From Planctomycetaceae bacterium (lineage in GTDB: Bacteria; Planctomycetota; Planctomycetia; Pirellulales; Pirellulaceae), in assembly GCA_020638995.1 (NCBI GenBank), contig JACKHM010000005.1, positions 682,001 to 746,000 of the forward strand: a stretch of DNA of 64,000 nt, read 5' to 3'. Below the pieces are notes generated by a model. That model was not told the origin of the DNA, made no database searches, and saw only the letters and a program-made list of their open reading frames with translations. Of this stretch, positions 45,442-53,568 are shown piece after piece (position 1 is the first letter of the stretch; each line of letters starts with the position of its first letter). The position numbers were made by a program, and so were the translations under genes.

Positions 45442-46685
45442 AACGTCCGCCTTTCGAGATCTGCGACGAGAGCCCGTAGAAACGGCTCGACATCTGTGAC
45501 TAACCCCACCGTTTGCCAAGAGCCGCGATCGCTGAGCTTGATGACTGTCGAAGGGTTAATATCGACGCAGACAACGCGTACCCACGCGGGCAGCAAATTG
45601 CCGACGGCGATCGAATGCAAGGTGGTCGCAATCATCAAGCAGAACGAGACATCTTGCACACGTTCACGCATTTGCCGCTGGGCCTCCAACGCGTCTGTGA
45701 TGACTTCCTGCAGTGGCCCGTCGTCACGGATGCTGCCAGCCAGCAAGAAGTCCACATCGTTTTGGACGCATTCGTACATGATGCCTGACTTCAGTTGCTG
45801 GGCCTCGACGGCCTTCCGGATTCCTCCGAGGCGACGTATTCGGTTGATTGCCCGCAGGTGGTGTTCGTGTCCAGCTTCGATGATGTCGCCGCTTTGCAGA
45901 TGAACTCCCAGGCTCGTACCAAACATCGCTTGTTCGATGTCATGAGCGGCGAGAGCATTGCCGGCGAAGAGTTTTTGGACGTAGCCGTTCCTTATCAGCC
46001 ATGACATGTGATCGACACTGCCTGTATGGACGATCGCCGGACCACCGACGATCAGGATCTTTTGGCCCGATGCTTTCGCCTCGAACAGTTGTCTCGCGAT
46101 CTGAGCCGTTGCGACTCCCTTTGGCTTTTCACTCGATACCGCGCTGTTCATAAACTCGAAGCCGTGGGACGAGTCGCGTTGTCGCTCTTCGGGCAACACA
46201 CGCACACCTGCATGTCCAACGACGAGTCGCTGGCCAACTTGGACATCGGACATCGCGACGCACCGAGCTCGTTTACCTGTTGTATCTACAACGATGCCGC
46301 AATCCATTTCCTGTTGTTCGACCTTGATCCACTGGCCGCCCACACGAACTTCGGTTCGCTGGTTGGTCGTGCTATAGAACCCTTCGGGGAAAGCCCCAAG
46401 CAGATCGGCACACTCAAGTTGACAGTCGTGGCTCGCCACAGGGGTGGCGCCGTGATCGGAGATCGAAGCCAAAATCAACTCCAACAACTCTGCCGTCGGC
46501 GCAGCAACAACAACGCGGGCAAAGCTGGGATCATGCCTGGTTTGTCCGACAACGATGCTCTCGATGGTAAACGATCCCCCCGCGGCCATGATGGCGTCGA
46601 GTACTTTCGGCAGGATCAAGCTGTCAATGATGTGTCCGCGAATCTCGACCGTTTCACGGATATCATGCGAGCTACTGTGGGTCAT
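45438..46685 (-). CDS. LOR/SDH-domain protein (TIGR00300), probable ornithine cyclodeaminase
   Basis: A 415-residue protein of the TIGR00300/LOR-SDH family. Members include archaeal ornithine cyclodeaminase and the C-terminal domain of AgrE, which deaminates ornithine to proline with NAD. It starts ETVEIRGHIIDSLILPKVLD and has the nucleotide-binding region KILIVGGPAIVHTGSVDHM. AGNALAAHDIEQAMFGTSLG and DVDFLLAGSIRDDGPL are further family motifs. The start at the ATG at 46685 has GGAGG seven bases upstream; the upstream extension is not protein-like. It is coupled by a four-base overlap to the arginine dihydrolase-like gene, so the two probably make proline and ammonia from arginine in sequence. 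Confidence 0.88.
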   Translation of the reverse strand: MTHSSSHDIRETVEIRGHIIDSLILPKVLDAIMAAGGSFTIESIVVGQTRHDPSFARVVVAAPTAELLELILASISDHGATPVASHDCQLECADLLGAFPEGFYSTTNQRTEVRVGGQWIKVEQQEMDCGIVVDTTGKRARCVAMSDVQVGQRLVVGHAGVRVLPEERQRDSSHGFEFMNSAVSSEKPKGVATAQIARQLFEAKASGQKILIVGGPAIVHTGSVDHMSWLIRNGYVQKLFAGNALAAHDIEQAMFGTSLGVHLQSGDIIEAGHEHHLRAINRIRRLGGIRKAVEAQQLKSGIMYECVQNDVDFLLAGSIRDDGPLQEVITDALEAQRQMRERVQDVSFCLMIATTLHSIAVGNLLPAWVRVVCVDINPSTVIKLSDRGSWQTVGLVTDVEPFLRALVADLERRTL

Positions 46686-46840
46686 CGCGAGCCTCCAAAC
46701 ATCCTTGCCCAAGTCGATAAGTGGCCAGCTGAATTCTACGTCATGACTGAGTCCAGGGCGGCAATTTGGCTCGCAACCGTTTGGTAGCAAGGAGATTGCG
46801 ACTTGCCTGACCTGATGTTTTGTGCAGGCTGACGAGCAAG

Positions 46841-48082
46841 TTATTCATACCGCAAAGCGTCGATCGGATCGAGCTTGCTCGCGCGACGGGCTGGATAGTA
46901 GCCGAAGAAAATGCCGACCGTTGCTGAAAAGAGAATTGCGACGATGGCCGCCTCAAACGATACGACAATCGGCCACTTGGTGCCGGTCGTAAACGAATTG
47001 ATCAACGTCGTTACGCCGGCTGATGCGGCGACGCCAAGACCGAATCCAATCACACCACCAATACACGACAGCAGGACCGCTTCGACAAGGAACTGGCGCA
47101 AGATGTCGCGACCGCGGGCTCCGACAGCCATTCGGATGCCGATTTCACGCGTCCGCTCAGTAACCGAAACAAGCATAATGTTCATAATACCGACCCCGCC
47201 CACTAACAGTGAAATCCCAGCGATCGAGGCCAGCATCATGGTTAATGTGCCGGTAATGATACCCAGTACGTTGGCGATTTCGGTCGTATTCTGGACATTG
47301 AAATCTGGCGGCTCACCTGGCGGAATGCGATGGCGTTCGTACAGCAACTGACTGATCTCGTTCTCAGCCGCAGACATCAGCTTGACTGAACGGGCCGAGA
47401 CAAAGATGGCGTGTACGTCTTTGAAGTTCGAGCCATAAAGGCGTTTGCGGACGGTGGTGTAGGGCAGCAGCACGATATCATCCTGGTCGTCGCCGACCAT
47501 GTTGGCCCCCTTCTCGCCCAACACGCCCACGACGACGAACGGGATATTGCGAATTCGGATCGTTTCACCTAGCGGGTTCGCCGTCTGAAACAATCGTTTC
47601 ACGACGGTCCGACCGAGAACACAGACCTTGGAAGCGGAAGTTACGTCGCGATCGGTAAAGAATCCGCCGTGCTTAAGTTGCCAGTTGCGGACGGTGAGAT
47701 AGTTCGTGTCGACGCCGTGCATTTCTTTCGGGCTCCAGTTGGAATTCCCGTAAATGATCTGTCCACCGGCTCCAACTAGTGGCGACGCTGCGAGTACCGA
47801 GGGGCATTCGGTATTAATCGCGTCGCTATCTTCCGCGGTGAGGGTCATGCTCAACCCTTGACGCACGCCACCACGTCGTTGGCTGCCGGGAAAGACCAGG
47901 ATTACGTTCGTGCCTAGCAGCTCGAATTGCCCTTGCACCAGACCACTAGCGCTCTGACCGATCGACACCATCGTAGTAACAGCTGCGATGCCGATGACCA
48001 CCCCTAGTACCGTCAACCCCGCGCGCATCTTGTTTTTGGTGAGGGCCCGAACGGCAACGCGAAATGTAAGCAAGAGGTTCAT
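46841..48082 (-). CDS. MacB-like ABC permease (FtsX fold), no ATPase part
   Basis: A 413-residue permease. Four membrane helices are seen: near residues 21-44 (AGLTVLGVVIGIAAVTTMVS), 285-310, 335-355 and 375-400. A large MacB_PCD periplasmic domain lies after the first. The C-terminus has GGVGIMNIMLVSVTERTREIGIRMAVGA, seen in parts, and ARRASKLDPIDALRYE, typical for the family. E. coli MacB has an N-terminal ATPase; here it is missing. It follows the MacA-like adaptor by nine bases. A separate ATPase gene would be needed and is not adjacent. Confidence 0.93.
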   Translation of the reverse strand: MNLLLTFRVAVRALTKNKMRAGLTVLGVVIGIAAVTTMVSIGQSASGLVQGQFELLGTNVILVFPGSQRRGGVRQGLSMTLTAEDSDAINTECPSVLAASPLVGAGGQIIYGNSNWSPKEMHGVDTNYLTVRNWQLKHGGFFTDRDVTSASKVCVLGRTVVKRLFQTANPLGETIRIRNIPFVVVGVLGEKGANMVGDDQDDIVLLPYTTVRKRLYGSNFKDVHAIFVSARSVKLMSAAENEISQLLYERHRIPPGEPPDFNVQNTTEIANVLGIITGTLTMMLASIAGISLLVGGVGIMNIMLVSVTERTREIGIRMAVGARGRDILRQFLVEAVLLSCIGGVIGFGLGVAASAGVTTLINSFTTGTKWPIVVSFEAAIVAILFSATVGIFFGYYPARRASKLDPIDALRYE

Positions 48083-48091
48083 AACGGCCTG

Positions 48092-49363
48092 CTACGACCC
48101 GAATCCCTTTTTGGGCTCGACCCCAGTTACAAGCTTTTGCCCTTCTTTCAAGTCACCTGATACCAGTTCCGAGTATTTGCTATCGCTCAGCCCTGTTTCG
48201 ACCTCGATTGCTCTAAGAAAATCGCCTTCAACGACCCAGACATGCCGCCGATTCCGTTTCTTTCGTACCTCCGCTTTTTCCGTTGCCGACATCGCAGCCT
48301 CGTCTTCTTCCGCGTTCGCCTCGCGGTCCCAGTCTTTTCCTTCAAGCAACTTCTTATCCTGCTCCCGCACGTACTTAATATCCGGGTAGAAACGCAACGC
48401 TGCGTTGGGAACGCGGATTGTATTCTCGCGTTCGTCGACACGAAATGAGATACTCGCGGTCATGCCCGGCAAAAGTTTCAGGTCGGGATTCGAAGCGGCA
48501 ACGATGACGGGATAAGTTACGACGTTTTGAAGTTCGGTGGAACTGAAACGAATCTCCGCGATGGCACCTTTGAACAAGTCGTCGCGATACGCGTCGACCG
48601 TGAAATGAACAGGACGCCCGTCCTCTTGTGCCGATCGGATCAAGCCGATATCCGCCTCGTCAACCGAAGCATAAATATGCATCTCCTCTCGCATATTGGG
48701 AGCGACAACGAATAACTCGGGCGTTTGGAATTGAGCCGCAAGAGTTTGCCCAGGGTCGATCTTGCGGTCAATAATCATACCCGCAACCGGCGAACGGATC
48801 TCTGTATAGCCGAGGTTTGCCAATGAATTATCGAGATTCGCTTGCGCCTGATCGATCGATGCCTGAGCAACCTTCAAGGACGCTTCGAGCGATAACCGGT
48901 TGAATTTCAATTGATCGAGTTCTTGATCGGAGATGAAGTCCTCATTCTCCTCTTGCAAGCTGAGCGCTCGCTCTTCGTTGTTGATGGCTTGCTGAAGGAG
49001 CGACTGGGCGCGGTCGACTTCTGCTCGGCTCGTGGCGAGAAACGCTCGATCTCTTGCCACGGTTGCTTCGTAAATACGAGCATCGATCGTGGCGAGGAGT
49101 TCGTCCTTCTCGACTTCCTGATTGAAATCGACGAACAAATCCTTGATCGGCCCGGAAACAAAAGACCCTATCTGTACGGAGAGAACGGGCTTGACCGTCC
49201 CCGTCGAATTAACGACTGCGATGATCGTGCCCTTGTTCGTTTCAACTTGTTTCCAGGTGGGCTGGTTTCTCTGCTTCCAGTATTCGGCGACAGGTTGGTA
49301 AGCGGCAGCGCAGGCACCACCGACGAGGAGCAAACCAAGAACAATCTTGAGCCGAGCCTTCAT
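48092..49363 (-). CDS. MacA/HlyD-type periplasmic adaptor
   Basis: A 423-residue membrane-fusion protein. An N-terminal anchor (LKIVLGLLLVGGACAAA) precedes the lipoyl/barrel-sandwich region KDLFVDFNQEVEKDELLATID. A long coiled-coil hairpin spans about residues 105-195 (RAFLATSRAEVDRAQSLLQQ, SIDQAQANLDNSLANLGYTE). The second lipoyl half is IRSPVAGMIIDRKIDPGQTL. A charged insert rich in Glu and Lys (about 335-375; REQDKKLLEGKDWDREANAE) occurs in the C-terminal part. It bridges an inner-membrane permease to an outer channel. It is 93 bases after the HTTM gene and nine before the permease. Confidence 0.93.
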   Translation of the reverse strand: MKARLKIVLGLLLVGGACAAAYQPVAEYWKQRNQPTWKQVETNKGTIIAVVNSTGTVKPVLSVQIGSFVSGPIKDLFVDFNQEVEKDELLATIDARIYEATVARDRAFLATSRAEVDRAQSLLQQAINNEERALSLQEENEDFISDQELDQLKFNRLSLEASLKVAQASIDQAQANLDNSLANLGYTEIRSPVAGMIIDRKIDPGQTLAAQFQTPELFVVAPNMREEMHIYASVDEADIGLIRSAQEDGRPVHFTVDAYRDDLFKGAIAEIRFSSTELQNVVTYPVIVAASNPDLKLLPGMTASISFRVDERENTIRVPNAALRFYPDIKYVREQDKKLLEGKDWDREANAEEDEAAMSATEKAEVRKKRNRRHVWVVEGDFLRAIEVETGLSDSKYSELVSGDLKEGQKLVTGVEPKKGFGS

Positions 49364-49456
49364 AGCTATTCTGGATAGACGAAGTCGTTAGTAGCCTGCA
49401 ATTATACCCGGGGAATGCCCCAAGGGAGGCCAGTAACGGCATTTCGAGTAACAGCT

Positions 49457-50461
49457 TTACGCGGATCTGCGGTTTCTGCGCCGCTGAAGGTCCGCTGGAA
49501 TTGCGACCGACGAAACTCGATTCGTCTGTCCGGCAAGACGTCCGATTGCACTTTCAACCAGACTTGGCGGAAGGAACGCCATATTGCCAATGATCATCGC
49601 GGTCCCAAAAGTAATCATGCCCAAAAACAGCGCGATTCCGCCGTGGACACAAAACGCAAGTCCAAGAGCAATCGGGCGAGTTATTCGTGGCCATACAAGG
49701 AAGCAGTAAAAGGTCTCCCAGAAGACCGTGATGTGACTGAGCAGAGCGATAAACCACGGATAACGTACCAGCCAAGTCATGTCGAGGGATTGGTATTCAA
49801 GGTTTGAGATGGCATACCACACCGCTGTGCCGTCCCACCACATGTCACCCCGAAGCTTGCTAATACCGCCGAAGAGATAGATGATACACATGTGAACTTG
49901 AATCAGGCGCATCGAAATGTTGCCGTTCGTTGTGGCCGCAGGCCTGGGAAGATCTTTCGCGCTCTTTCGTCTGGCAAGCCAACGATCGACCGAGTAGACA
50001 GCGCCGCAGGGACCGATCATGAGATACATCGAAAGCATGGCGTTGACTTGATCAAGTCCGAACAAAGCACCTTCGAGACGATGGCAGTATGAGATCGTGA
50101 ACAGGCACGCCAAAACCGAGGTCACTCGCGTAAAGAGCCCGACCGTGAACATCAACATGACCACTAAGACGACGATGTGCTGAGCCCAAAGAAGTACCGG
50201 CGAATCGAAGTACCAGAGGTGACTCCAAGCGTACGTCCCTTGATGCAATTCCATCGATGCTTCGCGAGGAATCCAGCTGTTCGGCCCGAGAAAGGCGATC
50301 AAGTCCTTGGACCAGACCAGGTGCGTGTACAACAACATGGCGCCAGCGAGGATTCGCAGCAACCCCAGCGTGTGTGGTTCACTCGGAGTGAACCAGAATC
50401 GGTTCCACTCCGCAATCGTTTCGGCACACCACCTCTTTACCGCCTGGGAAAGCAAGTTCAT
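49457..50461 (-). CDS. HTTM (vitamin K-dependent carboxylase-like) membrane protein
   Basis: A 334-residue multi-helix membrane protein of the HTTM family, related to vitamin K-dependent gamma-carboxylase. Family features are LRILAGAMLLYTHLVWSKDL, SVLACLFTISYCHRLEGALFGLDQ and QVHMCIIYLFGGISKLRG. Its ATG at 50461 overlaps the TGA of the partner gene (ATGA), so the two are translated together. The biochemical role of the bacterial proteins is not established; redox or electron-transfer in the membrane has been proposed for relatives. Confidence 0.92.
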   Translation of the reverse strand: MNLLSQAVKRWCAETIAEWNRFWFTPSEPHTLGLLRILAGAMLLYTHLVWSKDLIAFLGPNSWIPREASMELHQGTYAWSHLWYFDSPVLLWAQHIVVLVVMLMFTVGLFTRVTSVLACLFTISYCHRLEGALFGLDQVNAMLSMYLMIGPCGAVYSVDRWLARRKSAKDLPRPAATTNGNISMRLIQVHMCIIYLFGGISKLRGDMWWDGTAVWYAISNLEYQSLDMTWLVRYPWFIALLSHITVFWETFYCFLVWPRITRPIALGLAFCVHGGIALFLGMITFGTAMIIGNMAFLPPSLVESAIGRLAGQTNRVSSVAIPADLQRRRNRRSA

Positions 50462-51120
50462 GGAGCGCCTCCAATGACTTCTTCCGGCGGTATGAAACCA
50501 TCTTCACGGAGGTCGAAGAATGTGTCAGGAGCGTCAAGTTTCTTGTTTTGTTCGCCGACTTCGTAAACGTCGATCATGCGATGCTGTACTCGCGTGAGCG
50601 TGACGTAAGGAGCATCGTATTTGGCTTCAAGGTGTTCCTTGAAGGATCGGAACTTCAATTCGTACATTCGCCGTGCAATCTGCCACCGCTCGGCCAGATC
50701 CGGTTCCCGGCTGATTTCGGGTGGAAGCTGAGGCGGCTGGTACTGAGCGGTCAACTGCTCACTCAGCATGAAGTGCCGGTGATAGAGCAAGCGTGGCCAT
50801 TGCACTTTCAAATCGGGAAATGTTTCTTCGATTGGTTCTCGGCCATCATCGAATTCCATTCGAGCTCGAACGAGGTGGCTCGGACCTGGATTTGGGGCGA
50901 AGAACGCATAACCGTGGTTTAGAAATGCGATATCGATGTACGGCTGGAGTACGTCCATCGCTGCCTCTCCAACGGGAGAGGTCCCCCCAGGCCCGGAAGC
51001 TTGAAGCATAAAAGGAGGCATAAAGATCGCAGCAATATGAATCGCCAGGAGAATACTCACAACGATTCGCCACTTTGACGCCAGTGTTATGTCCGGAGAA
51101 TGGGATTCTTGTTCCATCAT
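50458..51120 (-). CDS. Membrane-anchored partner of the HTTM protein
   Basis: A 220-residue protein with one N-terminal membrane helix (RIVVSILLAIHIAAIFMPPF, about residues 18-37) and a soluble extracytoplasmic part. That part has GYAFFAPNPGPSHLVRARMEF, seen in planctomycete genes next to HTTM genes, and FRSFKEHLEAKYDAPYVTLT. No enzyme motif was seen. The stop overlaps the HTTM start. Start is either of two adjacent ATGs. Function unknown; the pairing suggests a stable complex. Confidence 0.8.
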   Translation of the reverse strand: MMEQESHSPDITLASKWRIVVSILLAIHIAAIFMPPFMLQASGPGGTSPVGEAAMDVLQPYIDIAFLNHGYAFFAPNPGPSHLVRARMEFDDGREPIEETFPDLKVQWPRLLYHRHFMLSEQLTAQYQPPQLPPEISREPDLAERWQIARRMYELKFRSFKEHLEAKYDAPYVTLTRVQHRMIDVYEVGEQNKKLDAPDTFFDLREDGFIPPEEVIGGAP

Positions 51121-51231
51121 CTTCGATCAGAAAGCGAGAAGGCGGAAACTTTAGTTGTAATGCCCTGAATATCGGTGCGGTTCGATTTTCTGCGTGAGGC
51201 TTTCGTCCCTATTCATCACGCTGACCCCATA

Positions 51232-51273
51232 AACAAAAACCCTCACGACGCTTGTAGGCGACGCGAGGGTTTT
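51232..51273 (-). terminator. Rho-independent terminator of the TIGR03000 gene
   Basis: On the minus strand AAAACCCTCGCGTCGC pairs with GCGTCGTGAGGGTTTT with one mismatch and one G-U, around a six-base loop. TTTTTGTTTATGG follows directly. It lies 28 bases past the TIGR03000 stop. Confidence 0.8.
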
Positions 51274-51301
51274 GCGTATCAAATTAGCTGTATCGATTCC
51301 G

Positions 51302-52360
51302 TTAGTTTACGGAAGCGACGAGCTGAGGTTCGGCCTGGAAATCTACGACCTGCTTATCACCAGCGTTCAATGTGATCGTCTTCTCACGGCTGACGGTTTG
51401 TCCATCTTGCTGGAAAGTCACACGAATCGTGTAGTTCTCCCAAGATTGGCCAGTTGCCAACTTGGTCGTCGTGAACTCACGAACCTCACCGGAGCTGGTC
51501 GTTTCGGTGCCGGCCAAGTAGACCTTGGCGTCAGCTGGCACATTGACTGTTAGCGTCGTCGCAGGAGCAGCTTCACGTGAGTTTAGCGTAAACGCAACGT
51601 GAGCCGTTCGACCTGCCATCAAGCTAACCGTTTTGGTCTCTTCGACGACTTTGCCATCTCGCTCGACTTCTGCACGAACTTCATAGCTGTAGTTGAAGCC
51701 GCTTTGCAGACCTCGCGAAACATAGCTCCGCTCGCTGCCAACACTCTTGGTCTTGACACCGTTCACGAAGACGCGGGCGTCGCTGGGGACGTTCACGGTC
51801 AATGTGGCTTCGCTGGCGGCGCTAGTTTGCTCCGTCGTGGCTGGAGCTTCAGGAACTGAAGGAACAATCGTTCCCTCTTGCATTGGCGCGGAGTAGTATT
51901 TGCCGCTTTGTACCGGCGACGAGTAGACCTTACCGCTTTGGACTGGCGAGGAGTAGATCACAGTCCCACCGCTCGATCCGCCGCTGGAACCACCGCTCGA
52001 ACCGTAGCTGCCGCCACTGGAGTGATGGTAGACGTGAACGCGATGGTGAAGCCGGTGGTGACAATGCCATCGGGAAAACCAGCCGCCCGAACTTCCACCC
52101 GAGCTTCCGCCCGAACTTCCACCGGAGCTGCCGTGGCTTCCCCAGCTGCCATGGCTGCCATAGCTGATGTATCCACCCGAGCTACCGCCGCTCGATCCCC
52201 ATGACCCGCCACTGGAACCATAAGATCCACCGCTGGAGCCGTAGGACCCGCCGCTGGAACCATGTGATCCCCATCCGGCATCGGCCTCGGAAACACCTAG
52301 CACAAGTGCAGCCGCAAAGACCGCACCAGCTGCTATCATTCCTAGTTTTGTCTGCTTCAT
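51302..52360 (-). CDS. TIGR03000 protein with Gly/Ser tract and His-rich island
   Basis: A 352-residue exported protein. The signal peptide is residues 1-28 (AGAVFAAALVLGVSEADAGW at its end). Residues 30-133 are SSGG/SYG repeats, interrupted at 94-113 by WFSRWHCHHRLHHRVHVYHH, a histidine island. A proline/tyrosine stretch with repeated SSPVQSGK follows (about 137-163). Two TIGR03000 domains lie at about 185-262 and 270-345, each beginning ATLTVNVPSDARVFVNG or TTLTVNVPADAKVYLAG. TIGR03000 domains are nearly restricted to planctomycetes; function unknown, a surface or cell-wall role is likely. GAGGGG precedes the ATG at 52360. Confidence 0.9.
   Translation of the reverse strand: MKQTKLGMIAAGAVFAAALVLGVSEADAGWGSHGSSGGSYGSSGGSYGSSGGSWGSSGGSSGGYISYGSHGSWGSHGSSGGSSGGSSGGSSGGWFSRWHCHHRLHHRVHVYHHSSGGSYGSSGGSSGGSSGGTVIYSSPVQSGKVYSSPVQSGKYYSAPMQEGTIVPSVPEAPATTEQTSAASEATLTVNVPSDARVFVNGVKTKSVGSERSYVSRGLQSGFNYSYEVRAEVERDGKVVEETKTVSLMAGRTAHVAFTLNSREAAPATTLTVNVPADAKVYLAGTETTSSGEVREFTTTKLATGQSWENYTIRVTFQQDGQTVSREKTITLNAGDKQVVDFQAEPQLVASVN
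51958..52268 (-). repeat. Low-complexity coding repeats for SSGG/SYG units
   Basis: Within the TIGR03000 gene, tandem near-repeats such as CCGCTGGAACCATA on the plus strand encode GSSGGSYGSSGG units. Unit lengths are multiples of three, so copy-number change would keep the frame. The tract is split by the His-rich island. Strand slippage length variation between strains would be expected. Confidence 0.75.
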
Positions 52361-52573
52361 CTGAGTTGTTCCCCTCGCATAATTAGTAAGCTGTAACAAA
52401 CGCGCAAGTTTACCTGGTTTGGCAACCTTAACCAACATACCACTTGAAAGCAAGAATTCAAGAAGTTGAGGTAGAATTTTACGGTTGCACGAGTTAGGAC
52501 ATGCGAATTCTTGGCCACAGCGCGTGCGCGACCCGCGGATGCTTCTAACCGTTGGGCGTGCTGGCAAAACGGT

Positions 52574-52585
52574 ATCTGTACAGAT
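52574..52585. promoter_or_regulatory. Perfect 12-base palindrome, possible operator
   Basis: ATCTGTACAGAT is a perfect 12-base palindrome, overlapping a second near-repeat TCTACAGA. It lies about 210 bases upstream of the TIGR03000 gene and just after the stop of the TPR lipoprotein gene on the minus strand. A dimeric regulator could bind it. No other evidence; the rest of the gap has no clear promoter. Confidence 0.25.
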
Positions 52586-52633
52586 CTACAGACGCGTTAT
52601 GTGAGATGCCAGCAGGAGGAGAAACCGATGCAA

Positions 52634-53368
52634 CTAGTAGTTTTGGCCTGGCATCGGTCGGGTGACGATACGTGTATCCCCGCCGCTCGAGAATCCCCCG
52701 CCAGCAGGTGTTCCGGACAAAGAGGCAATGCGTTGAGCTACGCCTGGTTGGAAACTGTTCAAGTTGTAGGAACGCTGATAGTTCGCTAACGCCTGCTGCG
52801 TGTCGCCAAGTTGCTCCCGAATATTCCCGAGTGCTGCCCAAGCTCGCGCGTTGTGCTGGTCGAGTAAGATCGCTTTGTTGAGATGCAACTTGGCCGTCTC
52901 ATAGTCGCCCGACTCTTCGTAGAGCCTAGCCAACTCGACTCGCGCGTCGGCCAACTGGGGACTCGAATTGGCCCAATTTTTTAACAGATTGAAGGCTCGG
53001 TCCGATCGATCTGTTTCCGTCAACAGGACCGCCAAACCACGGCGGCACTCAACGTGGTCCTCGTTCAGGTCGAGGCATTGGTTATAGAGAGTTTCCGCCT
53101 GCTCCAGCTGCTTCGCATCTTTTTGCTGAATGCCTAGTCGATGATAGGTCGCAGCCATGTTGTAATAGGCGTCGGCGTTTGTCGGTTGGGATGTGATAGC
53201 TTGCTGGAATTGCTGCAGAGCCGCCTGATGCTGTCCCTGCTGTTGAAGCCGGACACCTTCGATATTCTGTCCGTCCGCCACCATCTTGCACCCAGTCGAA
53301 GCGAGTACGGAGATGATCACAGCAAGAATCCGGCTCGATGAACGAGACATAAAGTGTTTTCGGGCCAC
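52634..53368 (-). CDS. TPR lipoprotein
   Basis: A 244-residue protein with a lipobox VLASTGC near residue 27 after the hydrophobic ILAVIISVLAS segment, so a lipid anchor is likely. At least five TPR units follow, such as QHQAALQQFQQAITSQPTNA, AEALYNQC-like QLEQAETLYNQCLDL and DYETAKLHLNKAILLDQHNA. The C-terminus is a Gly/Ser tail. Two starts are possible: a GTG at 53368 with AAGGA upstream, or an ATG at 53350 with none. It resembles PilF/NlpI-like TPR lipoproteins, but the exact role cannot be told. Confidence 0.85.
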   Translation of the reverse strand: MARKHFMSRSSSRILAVIISVLASTGCKMVADGQNIEGVRLQQQGQHQAALQQFQQAITSQPTNADAYYNMAATYHRLGIQQKDAKQLEQAETLYNQCLDLNEDHVECRRGLAVLLTETDRSDRAFNLLKNWANSSPQLADARVELARLYEESGDYETAKLHLNKAILLDQHNARAWAALGNIREQLGDTQQALANYQRSYNLNSFQPGVAQRIASLSGTPAGGGFSSGGDTRIVTRPMPGQNY

Positions 53369-53568
53369 AGCAACCAGTCCTTGTTGATGGCAACGGACGA
53401 TAGAGCTATCTGCGCAGGAACCTGCAACCGCGACAAGAAATCCACGGCGGCGGGAGGGTACCCGCAGTCGGTTTTGGATTCAAGATCAATCGACGGATGA
53501 CGAGCGTGTAAAAGCTGAACACCGCGGAAGCGACCAAATGGTTCGATTCATTCAGCTCGCGGAGAGTG

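Noticed and set aside
46008..46787. A 259-codon plus-strand frame opposite the LOR/SDH gene
   Set aside because: It lies antisense to a clearly coding gene and has shadow-type composition.
51958..52268. Tandem repeats that could suggest a CRISPR array
   Set aside because: Units are in frame within an exported Gly/Ser-rich protein and there are no unique spacers of equal length.
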